Positions 1-9,606 of a DNA stretch of 42,438 nt are shown here, one piece after another. The notes below the pieces were generated by a model. That model searched no databases. It was given only the letters and a program-made list of their open reading frames with translations, and was not told the DNA's origin. Source of the DNA: Actinomycetes bacterium (GTDB taxonomy: Bacteria > Actinomycetota > Acidimicrobiia > Acidimicrobiales > JABEUL01); NCBI GenBank assembly GCA_021790815.1, contig JAJYFT010000008.1:1-42438 (forward strand), given 5' to 3'. How positions within the stretch are numbered: position 1 is the first letter of the stretch; each line of letters opens with the position of its first letter. A program made the position numbers and the translations under genes.

Positions 1-400
1 TCGAACAGATTACGACACAATCTGCTTTTGGACTTAAAGGTTCAGAACATGGTCCGCTCAGCCATGGGCACTATCGACAATTCTGGCAAGAACGTCCGAC
101 AGAAGGTGGGACTTAACCGCTCAGTCTCATCCCAAGGTTGGGCGTTGTTCTACCAACACCTCACCGACAAAGCTACCAACTCCATCTCTCAGGTTTACTG
201 GTGGTCGTCAACCCTGCCTACACGAGCCAACGTTGCTCGGAGTGCGCGTACACAGCACAAGAGAACAGCAAGATTCAAGAGGTCTTCCTATGCCAGGCCT
301 GTAGATACTCTGCCAACCCTAACTAAACGCAGCCAAAAAATATACTTACTGCTGGATTGGCGGTCACAGGACGTAAAGAAACACCACTCGTGACGCTAGA
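1..400 (+). pseudogene. tnpB: Decayed TnpB (IS200/IS605 OrfB) C-terminal remnant
   Basis: Frame 1 reads DLKVQNMVRSAMG...LNRSVSSQGWALFYQHLTDKA. Around nt 175-195 the similarity moves to frame 3 (LLVVVNPAYTSQRCSECAYTAQENSKIQEVFLCQACRYSANPN), the TnpB CxxC..CxxC zinc finger. An in-frame TAA follows, then the frame continues NILTAGLAVTGRKETPLV. Confidence 0.85.
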
Positions 401-511
401 AATGGCCGACCACAGTGGCCGAATGAAGTGTCAACTACCTTGTCTGAAAGCGGCTTGAGCCGTCCCTCTGGGCTTGAAATCCCAATCTGTTAGGGCGGGA
501 GGATGTCACAG
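400..511 (+). ncRNA. Candidate IS605 right end / omega-RNA-like scaffold remnant downstream of tnpB
   Basis: Position directly after the tnpB remnant; G/C-rich short hairpins (TGGGCTTGAAATCCCA, CCCAATCTGTTAGGG) ending in GGGCGGGAGGATGTCAC, resembling TnpB-element right ends. Confidence 0.4.
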
Positions 512-542
512 TATAGAATTATTTTTAAAGGAGAACTTTTTG

Positions 543-965
543 ATGACAAATGAGAACAGTTCCAATGAACTAAGTTTTGATATGATAGCGGCAAGTTTAA
601 GGGCTGATGCTTCTGACGTGTCTACTTTTCTAGATGTTTTGGGTGGAAAGTTACTTGCAACACTTCCCGATAATGTGGAAGTTGATGTGCCAAAGAAAAA
701 GAGATTCTTTGGGAAATCCGAGATGGAAGCCACCGCATTTAAGGCAGAGTCGATTTCCGTCAAACTAGGGGATGAGAAGTTCTTCTTAAAGAGAAGTAAG
801 GGTGCCAATTTTAAAGCTTTCGTGGCTCAAGAGGTGCGCGGTATAAATTTAAGAACTGACGAACTTAATCTGGACGAGTGGATTTTAAAGCTTTCTGATG
901 CTTTGTCTAAAGAAGCGGCGAGAAGTGAAAAGGCTCGCAAGGCACTGGGAGGATTAGTTACTTAG
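543..965 (+). CDS. Hypothetical protein
   Basis: Open frame. AAAGGAG Shine-Dalgarno at about 528-534 supports the start at 543 (MTNENSSN) rather than 474. Confidence 0.65.
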   Translation: MTNENSSNELSFDMIAASLRADASDVSTFLDVLGGKLLATLPDNVEVDVPKKKRFFGKSEMEATAFKAESISVKLGDEKFFLKRSKGANFKAFVAQEVRGINLRTDELNLDEWILKLSDALSKEAARSEKARKALGGLVT

Positions 966-1479
966 AAAGCGGTGTAAAATCTATATCCTCGGGTTCACGG
1001 GTGGGAATTTTCCAGACTAAAAATTCTTTGTTGTACTTAGCGTGTAAACGGTTTACTTCTGTAACAATTTCAGCAAAAATATTTTCAAACTCAACCCAAT
1101 TTTCTTTTGCAACCGAGAGTTGGAGTCTTTCTATGTAGTTAGACAAGAAAAGATTCATGTCAGAAAGATATTTTGGTCGCACAAAAGAGCTCATCTTAAG
1201 AAGTTTCACAGCTTCACTGAGTTGAAATCTAGCTAGAGGCGTATTTTTATGTTTGCCAGCGTAAAAGCATTTTGACATGCGACCAGATATTTCAACCATC
1301 AGTCTTGCCATGCCTGGTTGAAGTTCGGCAAGTTGGTCAAGAGTCATAGTTGTTTTACCGTTTGAAACAAAATGAGAATGGCCCAAATAATAGTTTTCTT
1401 TTTGATTTTCCATTTCCTCCATGGATGTATTATCGATTGAACTATTGGCAGTACTGGCAAAATTTTCTTTTTCAGTCAT
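958..1479 (-). CDS. Hypothetical protein
   Basis: 173-aa ORF preceded on the minus strand by AGGAGG (ttaggaggtttt). Confidence 0.65.
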   Translation of the reverse strand: MTEKENFASTANSSIDNTSMEEMENQKENYYLGHSHFVSNGKTTMTLDQLAELQPGMARLMVEISGRMSKCFYAGKHKNTPLARFQLSEAVKLLKMSSFVRPKYLSDMNLFLSNYIERLQLSVAKENWVEFENIFAEIVTEVNRLHAKYNKEFLVWKIPTREPEDIDFTPLSK

Positions 1480-1674
1480 AAAACCTCCTAATTTAGTTTT
1501 CCAGCAACTACACTAGCCTTTTGTAGAATTGTTTTTAGAAACAGTGAAAGTAAAGGCGTCTAACCTCAGTGTACGATTGAAAACACTGTACGATTATATA
1601 TGCATTAAAATAAACTCATAAACTGGCAAAATTGTAAAAACGAGATTTAATATGATTCATAAGCGGAATGATAC

Positions 1675-2682
1675 ATGACTAATAAAGGTGACGTTTCATC
1701 TTCAAAAAAGAGAATAAGACGGAAGTCAAAAATTGAGCAGGCTTCGGAAATTGGTGACTTGCTAAAATCTTCGCGGCAGAAACTTGGCTTAGAAGTTATT
1801 GATGTTGCAAATCAGCTCAAGGTTCCTGCAAACCAAATTGCTGCTCTAGAAATAGGTCAACTTGACATCTTTCCAAGTCAACTGGTTGCAGTTAAAATTC
1901 TTAGGCAGTATGCAACGGCTTTAAAGCTTGACGGAGACTATCTTGCCCTAATATTGATGGATTCATGGAATGAAAACGGTAGTTCAAATGACGCCCTCGA
2001 ACCAGAAAACCAAATATATGATTCCAATGCATCTGGGGTCGTTTCAGGCGTGAAAAGTGGAGGAAAGGTTAGCTCAACTGTTTTGTCTAACTTTGCTGGG
2101 GCGAACCGATCAACTTCTGAAATCCCAATTGTGGGGGGTGGTTCAGCTATCAGAGGTGGGAAGAAAAGCAGTAGAGAAAGAAACTACAATCCAAGAAAAC
2201 CTAGGACTCCCGCATCACTAAAAGTAACTCTGTGGATTCTGGTATTTCTGGTTATAGTTGGTTTGATTGGGCTGTACTCTGAGCATACACATCCTAGCTG
2301 GTTTTTATCCCTTCATGCACCGACAACTATTCCAACTACAGTTCCAGTTACTGCACCTGCGACAACTGCTCCAAGCATTGCACTTAGGACATTAACTTCG
2401 ACAGCGTCGAATGCAACTTATAGCGTTGCATCATCTCAGTTTTCAATTACGGTTGCAGCTTCCGGGCAAGGTTGGGTAGAAGTCTCAGACGTAAATTCTG
2501 GTTCGGTGCTTTTTGAAGGAACGCTCAACTCAGGGGACTCTCAACACTTTGCCAACCTTAAAAATGCAACTATCCAGGCCGGATCGGCAAGTTTAACGGT
2601 TTCAGTTGAAACTGGAAGTACTGTGGTTGGAAACCTCAAACCTCCAAATGCCCCTTATGTATTTACGATCCAAGGCTCGTGA
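1675..2682 (+). CDS. RodZ-like HTH_25 transmembrane protein (cytoplasmic HTH, single TM, DUF4115-like C-terminus)
   Basis: IGDLLKSSRQKLGLEVIDVANQLKVPANQIAALEIGQLDIFPSQLVAVKILRQYA, then a TM segment (VTLWILVFLVIVGLIGLY), Thr/Pro linker and beta-rich tail. Confidence 0.8.
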   Translation: MTNKGDVSSSKKRIRRKSKIEQASEIGDLLKSSRQKLGLEVIDVANQLKVPANQIAALEIGQLDIFPSQLVAVKILRQYATALKLDGDYLALILMDSWNENGSSNDALEPENQIYDSNASGVVSGVKSGGKVSSTVLSNFAGANRSTSEIPIVGGGSAIRGGKKSSRERNYNPRKPRTPASLKVTLWILVFLVIVGLIGLYSEHTHPSWFLSLHAPTTIPTTVPVTAPATTAPSIALRTLTSTASNATYSVASSQFSITVAASGQGWVEVSDVNSGSVLFEGTLNSGDSQHFANLKNATIQAGSASLTVSVETGSTVVGNLKPPNAPYVFTIQGS

Positions 2683-2683
2683 G

Positions 2684-4171
2684 CTAAGTACATTCTTTTC
2701 CAGGTCCAACTGTAACGCTGACCTTACTTTGTCCTTTGTTTGCTACGATTCCTATTGTGTTTCCGCAACCTGAAGATAACTTTCCGCCTATAACTGATAC
2801 CGAGTAGCCGGTTGGGTAAGAATAGGAAGGAACTGCAAAACTTGTGACTGAGCCATCTGGAAATGGCTTATTGTTAACACCCAATGTTGAATAAGTAAAT
2901 GTCAACGTACTTGAACTGAAATTATACGTATCTGATATTGGCGTTCCAGCTACCGCTAAGGGGTATGGCTGGACCAAGGACGAAAGTGTTGAGGAGGTTA
3001 AGTTGCTTGTTGACGGAGCAAGTGATACGTTTTTAATCATCTCACCGAGCGACCAGAAAATCCAGGGGACCATTGCGGAGTTGAATAGTTCACTTTGGCT
3101 TTGAATTTCAGATGAGTTTGTTGTTGCGCCCCACTCAGTATTTAAAAGTGCACCGTTAGTCTGTTTTGACCAGGCTATCGCGTTATTGATTACATTAGGA
3201 TTGTCTGAAGCCGAAAGCGTGTACATATGGAAACTCATTCCAGAATTTGGATCATTGCCAGGGAGACTGATACTGGTTGTCGAAGTACCAAAATTAAAAA
3301 GCACAAATGGTTCTCCAAATATTATGTGATTGTCCCCTTGAGATCTTATTGCTTTAACTGCTCCGGTATAGGCTACATTTAACTCTTTTTGATCTAGAGT
3401 TTTGCATCCATTTGGGTCATTCAGGCAGTTTTGCCATGTTAGACCGGGCCAAGGCTCGTTGAAAAGATCATAACCTATGATGCTAGTGGACCTAGCAAAT
3501 TTTTTAGCTAGAGATTTAAACATGTCATCGTAATAAGTTTGGATTGGCTTACCGTTAACCACTGCGTTGTCCCAAAAACTTTGAAATGCATTTTGAATAG
3601 CCGGGTTACTAATGTAATAGAGGGGAAACCCTACTCCGTTATTAATGGCCCCGTTAGTATCGGTCAACCAGGTGGGAAATCCATCGGAACCAATGGATGG
3701 ACCGTAGCCATCTTGGTGGAAATCGATCAAAGTGTAGATGCCTGCATTTTTCAGAACTTCTACGGTAGAGGCAATGCTGTTTATATAATTTTCATCGATA
3801 TTCCCTGGAGTAGGCATTAGCCCTGTGGCTAATACGCCGAGCCGAACAATCCGAAAGCCATTTTTTGCTAAAAACTCAGCGTCTGCAGCATTAAATCCAG
3901 TAGCAGCTGGTTCATAAGGTGGGCTCTTAACAACTTCATTTGTACCGTGAAATAGTAAAACTCGTCCGTATTGATCTATGATCCACCGACCACTATGACT
4001 CAAAAGCCCTTGTGGGGTAAGGGACGTAGGAATTTGTGACTGTTGAGTGGTAGCTGTCTGTGATGAACTGGTTGAGCTGCATGTACTCAAGAAAAACGCA
4101 AAAATTAGACAAAGTGGAAAGAAAATGGACAGCTTGTTACGATTAGAAAATTGGTTCAATATTGATATCAC
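2684..4171 (-). CDS. Glycoside hydrolase family 5, endoglycoceramidase-like, exported (possible lipoprotein)
   Basis: GRWIIDQYGRVLLFHGTNEV, FRIVRLGV, YTLIDFHQDGYG, GYDLFNEPWPG (acid/base Glu), NTEWGATTN (nucleophile Glu). Signal peptide with LSTC. Confidence 0.8.
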   Translation of the reverse strand: MISILNQFSNRNKLSIFFPLCLIFAFFLSTCSSTSSSQTATTQQSQIPTSLTPQGLLSHSGRWIIDQYGRVLLFHGTNEVVKSPPYEPAATGFNAADAEFLAKNGFRIVRLGVLATGLMPTPGNIDENYINSIASTVEVLKNAGIYTLIDFHQDGYGPSIGSDGFPTWLTDTNGAINNGVGFPLYYISNPAIQNAFQSFWDNAVVNGKPIQTYYDDMFKSLAKKFARSTSIIGYDLFNEPWPGLTWQNCLNDPNGCKTLDQKELNVAYTGAVKAIRSQGDNHIIFGEPFVLFNFGTSTTSISLPGNDPNSGMSFHMYTLSASDNPNVINNAIAWSKQTNGALLNTEWGATTNSSEIQSQSELFNSAMVPWIFWSLGEMIKNVSLAPSTSNLTSSTLSSLVQPYPLAVAGTPISDTYNFSSSTLTFTYSTLGVNNKPFPDGSVTSFAVPSYSYPTGYSVSVIGGKLSSGCGNTIGIVANKGQSKVSVTVGPGKECT

Positions 4172-4262
4172 ACATTTACTATATCGGACAGTTCCAATTT
4201 GGGCGAGTCCAAAGAAAAATTATTGAAAATCTACAGATTGTAAAGATATTCTGAGCGGGAGT

Positions 4263-4763
4263 TTACGCGTATTCAAAGTCTAGAAGTTTTGCTTTGAGCT
4301 TGTTTCCTCCTTCTACCGAAAACCCCCCTATATTTCCGTCGGACCTAATTACTCTGTGGCATGGAACGATTATGGGAATAGGATTTGATTTCAGGGCTTG
4401 TCCTACTGCTCGATAGGTTTTTGGGCGCTTAATCGATCGGGCTACTTCTCCATAAGTTAACGTATTTCCCCATGGAATAGTACGGATAATGTAAAGTACT
4501 GTCTGAGTAAATTCACTTAAACTTGTTAGATCAATTTCAACATGCTCAAATGACCGTTTGTGCCCTTCTAGCGCCATCTTGATGTCATCGATGATGTTTT
4601 TTACGGTGCAATCAATTTCAGACTGATCAAGTCGTTTAAAATCTGGGCTTAATTTCTCTTTAAGTATTTCTGAAGGAAACATCATGTGACGCGAAATTCC
4701 GTTGGCCGTCCAAAATATTGCATGGGAACCTAACGAACTTTCAAATTTATGGTAGAAAGTCAC
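4263..4763 (-). CDS. ogt: Methylated-DNA-[protein]-cysteine S-methyltransferase
   Basis: IPWGNTLTYGEVARSI...VGQALKSNPIPIIVPCHRVIRSDGNIGGF; PCHR active-site motif. Confidence 0.93.
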   Translation of the reverse strand: MTFYHKFESSLGSHAIFWTANGISRHMMFPSEILKEKLSPDFKRLDQSEIDCTVKNIIDDIKMALEGHKRSFEHVEIDLTSLSEFTQTVLYIIRTIPWGNTLTYGEVARSIKRPKTYRAVGQALKSNPIPIIVPCHRVIRSDGNIGGFSVEGGNKLKAKLLDFEYA

Positions 4764-5722
4764 GAGTCCTGTTTATTAGTTGCAAGATTTGCGAAGTATT
4801 CAATGGTAAATTTAAGTCCATCCTCTAGAGCTATTTTTGGTAACCAGTTAAAGTGAGTGTGGGCAATTGAAATGTCGGGATTGCGTCGTTCTGGATCATC
4901 TGGCGATGCAGGCATAAAAACTATCTCAGAACTACTGCCAACCAGGTCTCTTATCGCTGTTGCAATTTGAATGACAGTCATTTCGTTAGGGTTGCCCAAG
5001 TTAACGACTCCTCTAAAGTCCGAATTTGAAATCTGAACAATACCATTTACTAAATCTGACACGTAGCATAAACTTCTCGTCTGAAGTCCCGTCCCGTACA
5101 CTGTTAATGGAGTGTTGTTTAGAGCTTGGACAATGAAATTTGGAACTACTCTTCCATCGTTAGGTCGCATCCTTGGCCCATAGGTATTAAAAATTCTAAT
5201 AATTTTAGTATCAAGTCCAAATTTATTTTTATACGAAGTGGTTAGTGCTTCAGAAAAGCGTTTAGATTCATCGTACATGCTTCTTGGTCCTATTGGATTT
5301 ACGTTGCCAAAGTATGACTCGACTTGAGGATGTACGAGAGGATTACCATAAACCTCGCTGGTTGAGGCCAAAACAAACTTAGAACCCCACTTATTTGCTA
5401 GATCCAACATGTTAAATGTTGCAGTCGATCCTACTTTTAAGGTCTCTATTGGGAATGCAACATAATCAACGGGTGAAGCTATTCCCGCCATGTGCATGAC
5501 AATGTCACATTTCGTACCAATCTCATCTTCTGTGACTACGCATGCGTCAGCCCTGCGGAATTCAAAAGACCCATGTCTCATTAAATCAGCTAAGTTATCT
5601 GGGTTTCCAGTTATAAAGTTGTCAATGCCTATAACAAAATAACCGTCATCAACAAATCGTTCGCAAAGATGAGAGCCAATGAAACCAGCAGCTCCTGTTA
5701 TTAGTACTGACTTTTGAGACAA
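4760..5722 (-). CDS. NAD-dependent sugar epimerase/dehydratase (UDP-glucuronate decarboxylase-like SDR)
   Basis: VLITGAAGFIGSHLCERF, STSEVYGNP, GPRSMYDESKR (YxxxK), GRVVPNFI. Overlaps ogt by 4 nt. Confidence 0.88.
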   Translation of the reverse strand: MSQKSVLITGAAGFIGSHLCERFVDDGYFVIGIDNFITGNPDNLADLMRHGSFEFRRADACVVTEDEIGTKCDIVMHMAGIASPVDYVAFPIETLKVGSTATFNMLDLANKWGSKFVLASTSEVYGNPLVHPQVESYFGNVNPIGPRSMYDESKRFSEALTTSYKNKFGLDTKIIRIFNTYGPRMRPNDGRVVPNFIVQALNNTPLTVYGTGLQTRSLCYVSDLVNGIVQISNSDFRGVVNLGNPNEMTVIQIATAIRDLVGSSSEIVFMPASPDDPERRNPDISIAHTHFNWLPKIALEDGLKFTIEYFANLATNKQDS

Positions 5723-5853
5723 CTATTCTCGCTTTCCTGCTAGTTTGATCTAATGCTTCAAACTTGAGTTTAGTCTCAAACTAATAGTGGAATCGCAAAA
5801 GCACAAATTGCTATTTCGAAACGATAAGCTGAGAACAAAGTTAGGGATTCTTC

Positions 5854-6489
5854 TTAGAACTTGAGCAATTGATAGGTTTCATCTGACGTTGGAGCCGTTA
5901 AAATTGCAACGACTAAATCTTTTAAATGACTTATAAACAGCCTGTTGTCAGATTTCGGGACTTGGCTTGCTCTTCTTCCCAATTCAGAAAAAATAAACCT
6001 GATTGCTGTGAATCTACGGTGAAGTTTAGTTATGGCCTCTTCCGCCATATAGCTTTCAACTAACATTCGAAAACGGTAAGTGCTGTCATGAGTTTCGATA
6101 GAAAAATTTTCAATTAATTTGATAGTTGGGTCATTAATAATTTCAGACATGATCCGTAGAAAATTTCTACCACTTCCAGCATCATCAAGTTTTGAAGCTA
6201 GCGGAACTATGTATGCTTGAACTAATGAACTTAATTCCATAGAACCTGTTGATTCAAGTGTGTCAAAAATAGCGTTTCTTTTAGTTTCTATTTCTTCATA
6301 GTGCGGCATTATTATGGACCGAATAACTCCCTCTTTATTCTTAAAGTGATACTGCACTGCATTTGAGTTTTTTTGACCTGCAGCTATGTTTATCTCGCGC
6401 AACGACACGTTGGCAATTCCTTTTGTCGCGAAAAGTTCCTCAGCGGTTGCTAAAATAATCTGCTTTGAATCTGGAAAACTATTTCTCAT
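5854..6489 (-). CDS. TetR family transcriptional regulator
   Basis: N-terminal HTH: ILATAEELFATKGIANVSLREINIAAGQKNSNAVQYHFKNKEGVI. Confidence 0.9.
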   Translation of the reverse strand: MRNSFPDSKQIILATAEELFATKGIANVSLREINIAAGQKNSNAVQYHFKNKEGVIRSIIMPHYEEIETKRNAIFDTLESTGSMELSSLVQAYIVPLASKLDDAGSGRNFLRIMSEIINDPTIKLIENFSIETHDSTYRFRMLVESYMAEEAITKLHRRFTAIRFIFSELGRRASQVPKSDNRLFISHLKDLVVAILTAPTSDETYQLLKF

Positions 6490-6505
6490 AATTGATTAGA
6501 CAAGT

Positions 6506-6543
6506 TAATATATATGTATTATATACTAATATATATGTATTAT
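6506..6543. promoter_or_regulatory. Tandem pair of near-palindromic 16-17 bp boxes (TAATATATATGTATTAT), candidate TetR operators
   Basis: Identical copies at 6506-6522 and 6527-6543, 21-bp period. Each 16-mer differs from its reverse complement at one symmetric position pair. Lies in the tetR/HAD divergent region. Confidence 0.6.
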
Positions 6544-7248
6544 GGAGTACTTTTTGATTTTGCTGGAACGCTTTTCAGTTTGAGGGATATGAGAAAACAG
6601 TTTCGCGAGGTATTAATCGACGTTTTAGAAAAGGGAAACGTCCAATATGCTACTGATGACATAGGTGCTGCATACAAAGAATCGGTTGCAAAGGCGTTTA
6701 TTGAGGTCGGCGGCACCCCTTTTTACTACCATCGTGATCTATTTAAAGTAGCATTTATTAATTTTCTTGACCATTTTGGTGCTGAAAATACGGAAGAACT
6801 TAGTACTTATGGACTTGAGAGACAGACCTCAATGGCTATTCAAGCCCCAGCCCTAAGATCATCAGTGTTGCCAACCCTAAAATTTTTGAAAGAGAGTGGA
6901 ATTAGCACAGCAATTGTTTCAAATATTGATAATGATCATTTCTATCCAATGTTAGAAAGACTTGACTTGTTTGAACATGTCGATTTTGTAATTAGTTCTG
7001 AAGAAGCATGTTCTTGCAAGCCAGATCCCAAAATTTTTAATATTGCACTTGACAACCTTAAACTTGAGCCTTATCATACTCTCTTCGTTGGAGACACGCC
7101 TTTTGCAGATATCGAAGGAGCCAAATCATTAAACATGGCAACCGCTCTTATTAATGAAAAAAGCGATTTTGGCCTAAAGATCATATCTGATAGGGAATTT
7201 CAAATATCGGACATCAAAGACATCGTTGAAATTGTTAGGGGGAAATGA
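6535..7248 (+). CDS. HAD family hydrolase
   Basis: GVLFDFAGTLFS, STAIVSNIDNDHF, CKPDPKIFNIAL, LFVGDTPFADIEGA. Start ambiguous between 6514 and 6535 because of the repeat. Confidence 0.88.
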   Translation: MYYGVLFDFAGTLFSLRDMRKQFREVLIDVLEKGNVQYATDDIGAAYKESVAKAFIEVGGTPFYYHRDLFKVAFINFLDHFGAENTEELSTYGLERQTSMAIQAPALRSSVLPTLKFLKESGISTAIVSNIDNDHFYPMLERLDLFEHVDFVISSEEACSCKPDPKIFNIALDNLKLEPYHTLFVGDTPFADIEGAKSLNMATALINEKSDFGLKIISDREFQISDIKDIVEIVRGK

Positions 7249-8312
7249 TGGATATTGAGAGCTTAAGTAAACTTCAAGAAGTTGTTGGCAAAGACGTAGT
7301 TGATTTTGAGATACTTCTTGGGTGGATGGACGAACACTCCATTGGTTCAGGGCCTATAGAGAATGTAAGACTCTTAGCCGGTGGTACGCAGAACATTTTA
7401 GTTAGATTCGATAGAGAGAACAAAACTTATGTCTTACGAAGGCCCCCAGTCCATCTTAGAAAGGCGAGTAATGAGGTACTTCGAAGAGAGGCTACAATCC
7501 TCAAATCTCTCGGCAAAACTTCAGTGCCTCACCCCAAATTCATATTAGGTTGTGATGACGAGACTGTTATGGGGGTTGTATTTTATCTTATGGAGTATAT
7601 CGAAGGTTTTAATCCTGCAACTGGTTTACCTGAGTGTTACTTGAAGAATGAATCTTTTCGATTTGAGATGGGTCTGGATGCGGTAAAGGGCGCAGCAGTA
7701 CTTGGATCTCAGGACTATATTTCACTTGAACTTCAAGACTATGGAAAGCCTGAGGGGTTTTTAGAGAGACAGGTCAATAGGTGGCTGAGTGAACTTGAAT
7801 CATATTCGGTCATTGAAGGTTATGAAGGTCCTCAAATAGCTGGTCTAGAAGAGGTGTCTAGATGGCTTGAAGAGTTTAGACCAATAACTTTTGAACCAGG
7901 AATCATGCATGGAGATTATCATCTCGCAAATCTCTACTTTGATTTAAACACACCTAAACTTTCAGCAATTCTTGATTGGGAAATGTCAACTATTGGAGAT
8001 CCGCTAGTAGATTTAGGCTGGCTTATAGCAACTTGGCCAGGTGATGACGCTCTTGCGGTGGGCCCAGCTATGGGCCTAAAGGATGTAACAGGTTTCCCAA
8101 CCAAAAGTGAGATGATTGAGCACTACTCAAAGTTTTCCACTAGAGATCTAGTTCAGATTGACTGGTATGTCGTCTTTGCCTGTTTCAAGTTAGGAATTAT
8201 ATTAGAAGGAACTCACGCAAGAGCTTGTGGTGGAAAGGCTGATAAAGGAGTTGGAGATTTGTTGCACTCGATAACGGTAGCGCTTTTCGATAAAGCGTTA
8301 AAACTATGTTGA
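7245..8312 (+). CDS. Aminoglycoside phosphotransferase-fold kinase, ACAD10/11 N-terminal type (LvaA-like)
   Basis: GGTQNILVRFDRENKTYVLRRPP, IMHGDYHLANLYFD (HGDxxxxN), ILDWEMSTIGDPLVDLGWL. Confidence 0.9.
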   Translation: MMDIESLSKLQEVVGKDVVDFEILLGWMDEHSIGSGPIENVRLLAGGTQNILVRFDRENKTYVLRRPPVHLRKASNEVLRREATILKSLGKTSVPHPKFILGCDDETVMGVVFYLMEYIEGFNPATGLPECYLKNESFRFEMGLDAVKGAAVLGSQDYISLELQDYGKPEGFLERQVNRWLSELESYSVIEGYEGPQIAGLEEVSRWLEEFRPITFEPGIMHGDYHLANLYFDLNTPKLSAILDWEMSTIGDPLVDLGWLIATWPGDDALAVGPAMGLKDVTGFPTKSEMIEHYSKFSTRDLVQIDWYVVFACFKLGIILEGTHARACGGKADKGVGDLLHSITVALFDKALKLC

Positions 8313-8355
8313 ATTATTCAAGCGAAAAGTTTGTCATTTAAAGAAAGGATAGAAG

Positions 8356-9591
8356 ATGCCAATTGATTTTACACTTTCAAAGGAAGTAGAGGAGATTCGG
8401 AATAGAGTTAAGGTTTTTGTGGAAGACACAATTATGCCTGCAATAAAGGATTTTGATGACGAAGAGAAGTTACTTTCTCGCCAGGAGTATATCCTTACAA
8501 TTCTGGATTTGAGGGAGAAAGCGAAACAAGAAGGTTTGTGGTTGCCCCACATGCCAAAAGAGTGGGGAGGCATGGGGCTTGGCCACGTCGAACTCGCCAT
8601 GGTTCAAGCTGAAGCTGCAAAAACCAGGCTAGGACCGTGGATTCTGAACTGTCAGGCGCCTGATGAGGGAAACATGCATACGTTGTTACATTGGGGAACT
8701 GACGAACAAAAAGAACAGTATTTAAGACCTCTTTGTGAGGGAACTACAATGAGCTGTTTTGCGATGACTGAACCGGAAGTTGCGGGTAGTGATCCAACTT
8801 TAATTCGCACAACTGCGATAAAAGATGGGGATGAGTGGGTTATCAATGGACATAAATGGTTTATATCAAATGCAAGAAGAGCAAGTTTTGCAATCTTGAT
8901 TGCCCGAACTGAGCTAGATGTTCCAGGAGGATCGAGAGGTGCTACAACTGCATTCTTGGTCGAAACTTCAAAGAGTGGCTGGAACGAAGTAAGAGAAATT
9001 GAAACAATGCATGGCTCAACTGGTCATAGTGAAATTCTGATTCAGGATCTACATGTGGATGATTCGAAGGTCTTAGGAGGCCGAGGAAATGGACATAGGC
9101 TAGGGCAGTACAGGTTGGGTCCAGCAAGGCTTGCGCACTGTATGAGATGGATCGCTCAAGCAGAAACAGCACTAAATATGATGGTAGATAGGTCTTTAAG
9201 TCGGTATTCCCATGGCTCTCTTTTGGCAGAAAAGCAAGGTATTCAGTGGTTGATAGCAGATTCTGCAATGGAACTGTATCAGTGTAAATTGATGGTTTTA
9301 CATGCTGCTTATAAGATTGATAAAGGTGAAGATTTTAGAACGGAGGTCTCGATGGCAAAGCACTTTGTTGCAAACAGTCTCAACCGAATCGTAGATCGAG
9401 CAATTCAAGTTCATGGTGCACTTGGATATTCAACAGATACACCATTAGCAAGTATGTTTCAGCATGCAAGATGGTCTCGTTTTGCTGATGGTGCGGACGA
9501 GATTCATCAGATGAGAATTGCTGAAAGAACAATCTCAGCGTACAGAGATACAGGGTCTGTAAATAAGGCAACTGGGAGCCTTCCAATTTAA
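8356..9591 (+). CDS. Acyl-CoA dehydrogenase (ACAD10/11-like)
   Basis: CFAMTEPEVAGSDPTLIRTTA, GDEWVINGHKWFISNA, RIVDRAIQVHGALGYSTDTPLASMFQHAR. Confidence 0.93.
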   Translation: MPIDFTLSKEVEEIRNRVKVFVEDTIMPAIKDFDDEEKLLSRQEYILTILDLREKAKQEGLWLPHMPKEWGGMGLGHVELAMVQAEAAKTRLGPWILNCQAPDEGNMHTLLHWGTDEQKEQYLRPLCEGTTMSCFAMTEPEVAGSDPTLIRTTAIKDGDEWVINGHKWFISNARRASFAILIARTELDVPGGSRGATTAFLVETSKSGWNEVREIETMHGSTGHSEILIQDLHVDDSKVLGGRGNGHRLGQYRLGPARLAHCMRWIAQAETALNMMVDRSLSRYSHGSLLAEKQGIQWLIADSAMELYQCKLMVLHAAYKIDKGEDFRTEVSMAKHFVANSLNRIVDRAIQVHGALGYSTDTPLASMFQHARWSRFADGADEIHQMRIAERTISAYRDTGSVNKATGSLPI

Positions 9592-9606
9592 GCAGGAGAG
9601 TAATAA

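Noticed and set aside
8942-9268. Minus-strand ORFs inside the acyl-CoA dehydrogenase (also 8334-8600, 8652-8846, 9380-9649)
   Set aside because: Fully antisense to a strongly supported ACAD gene, no family signature.
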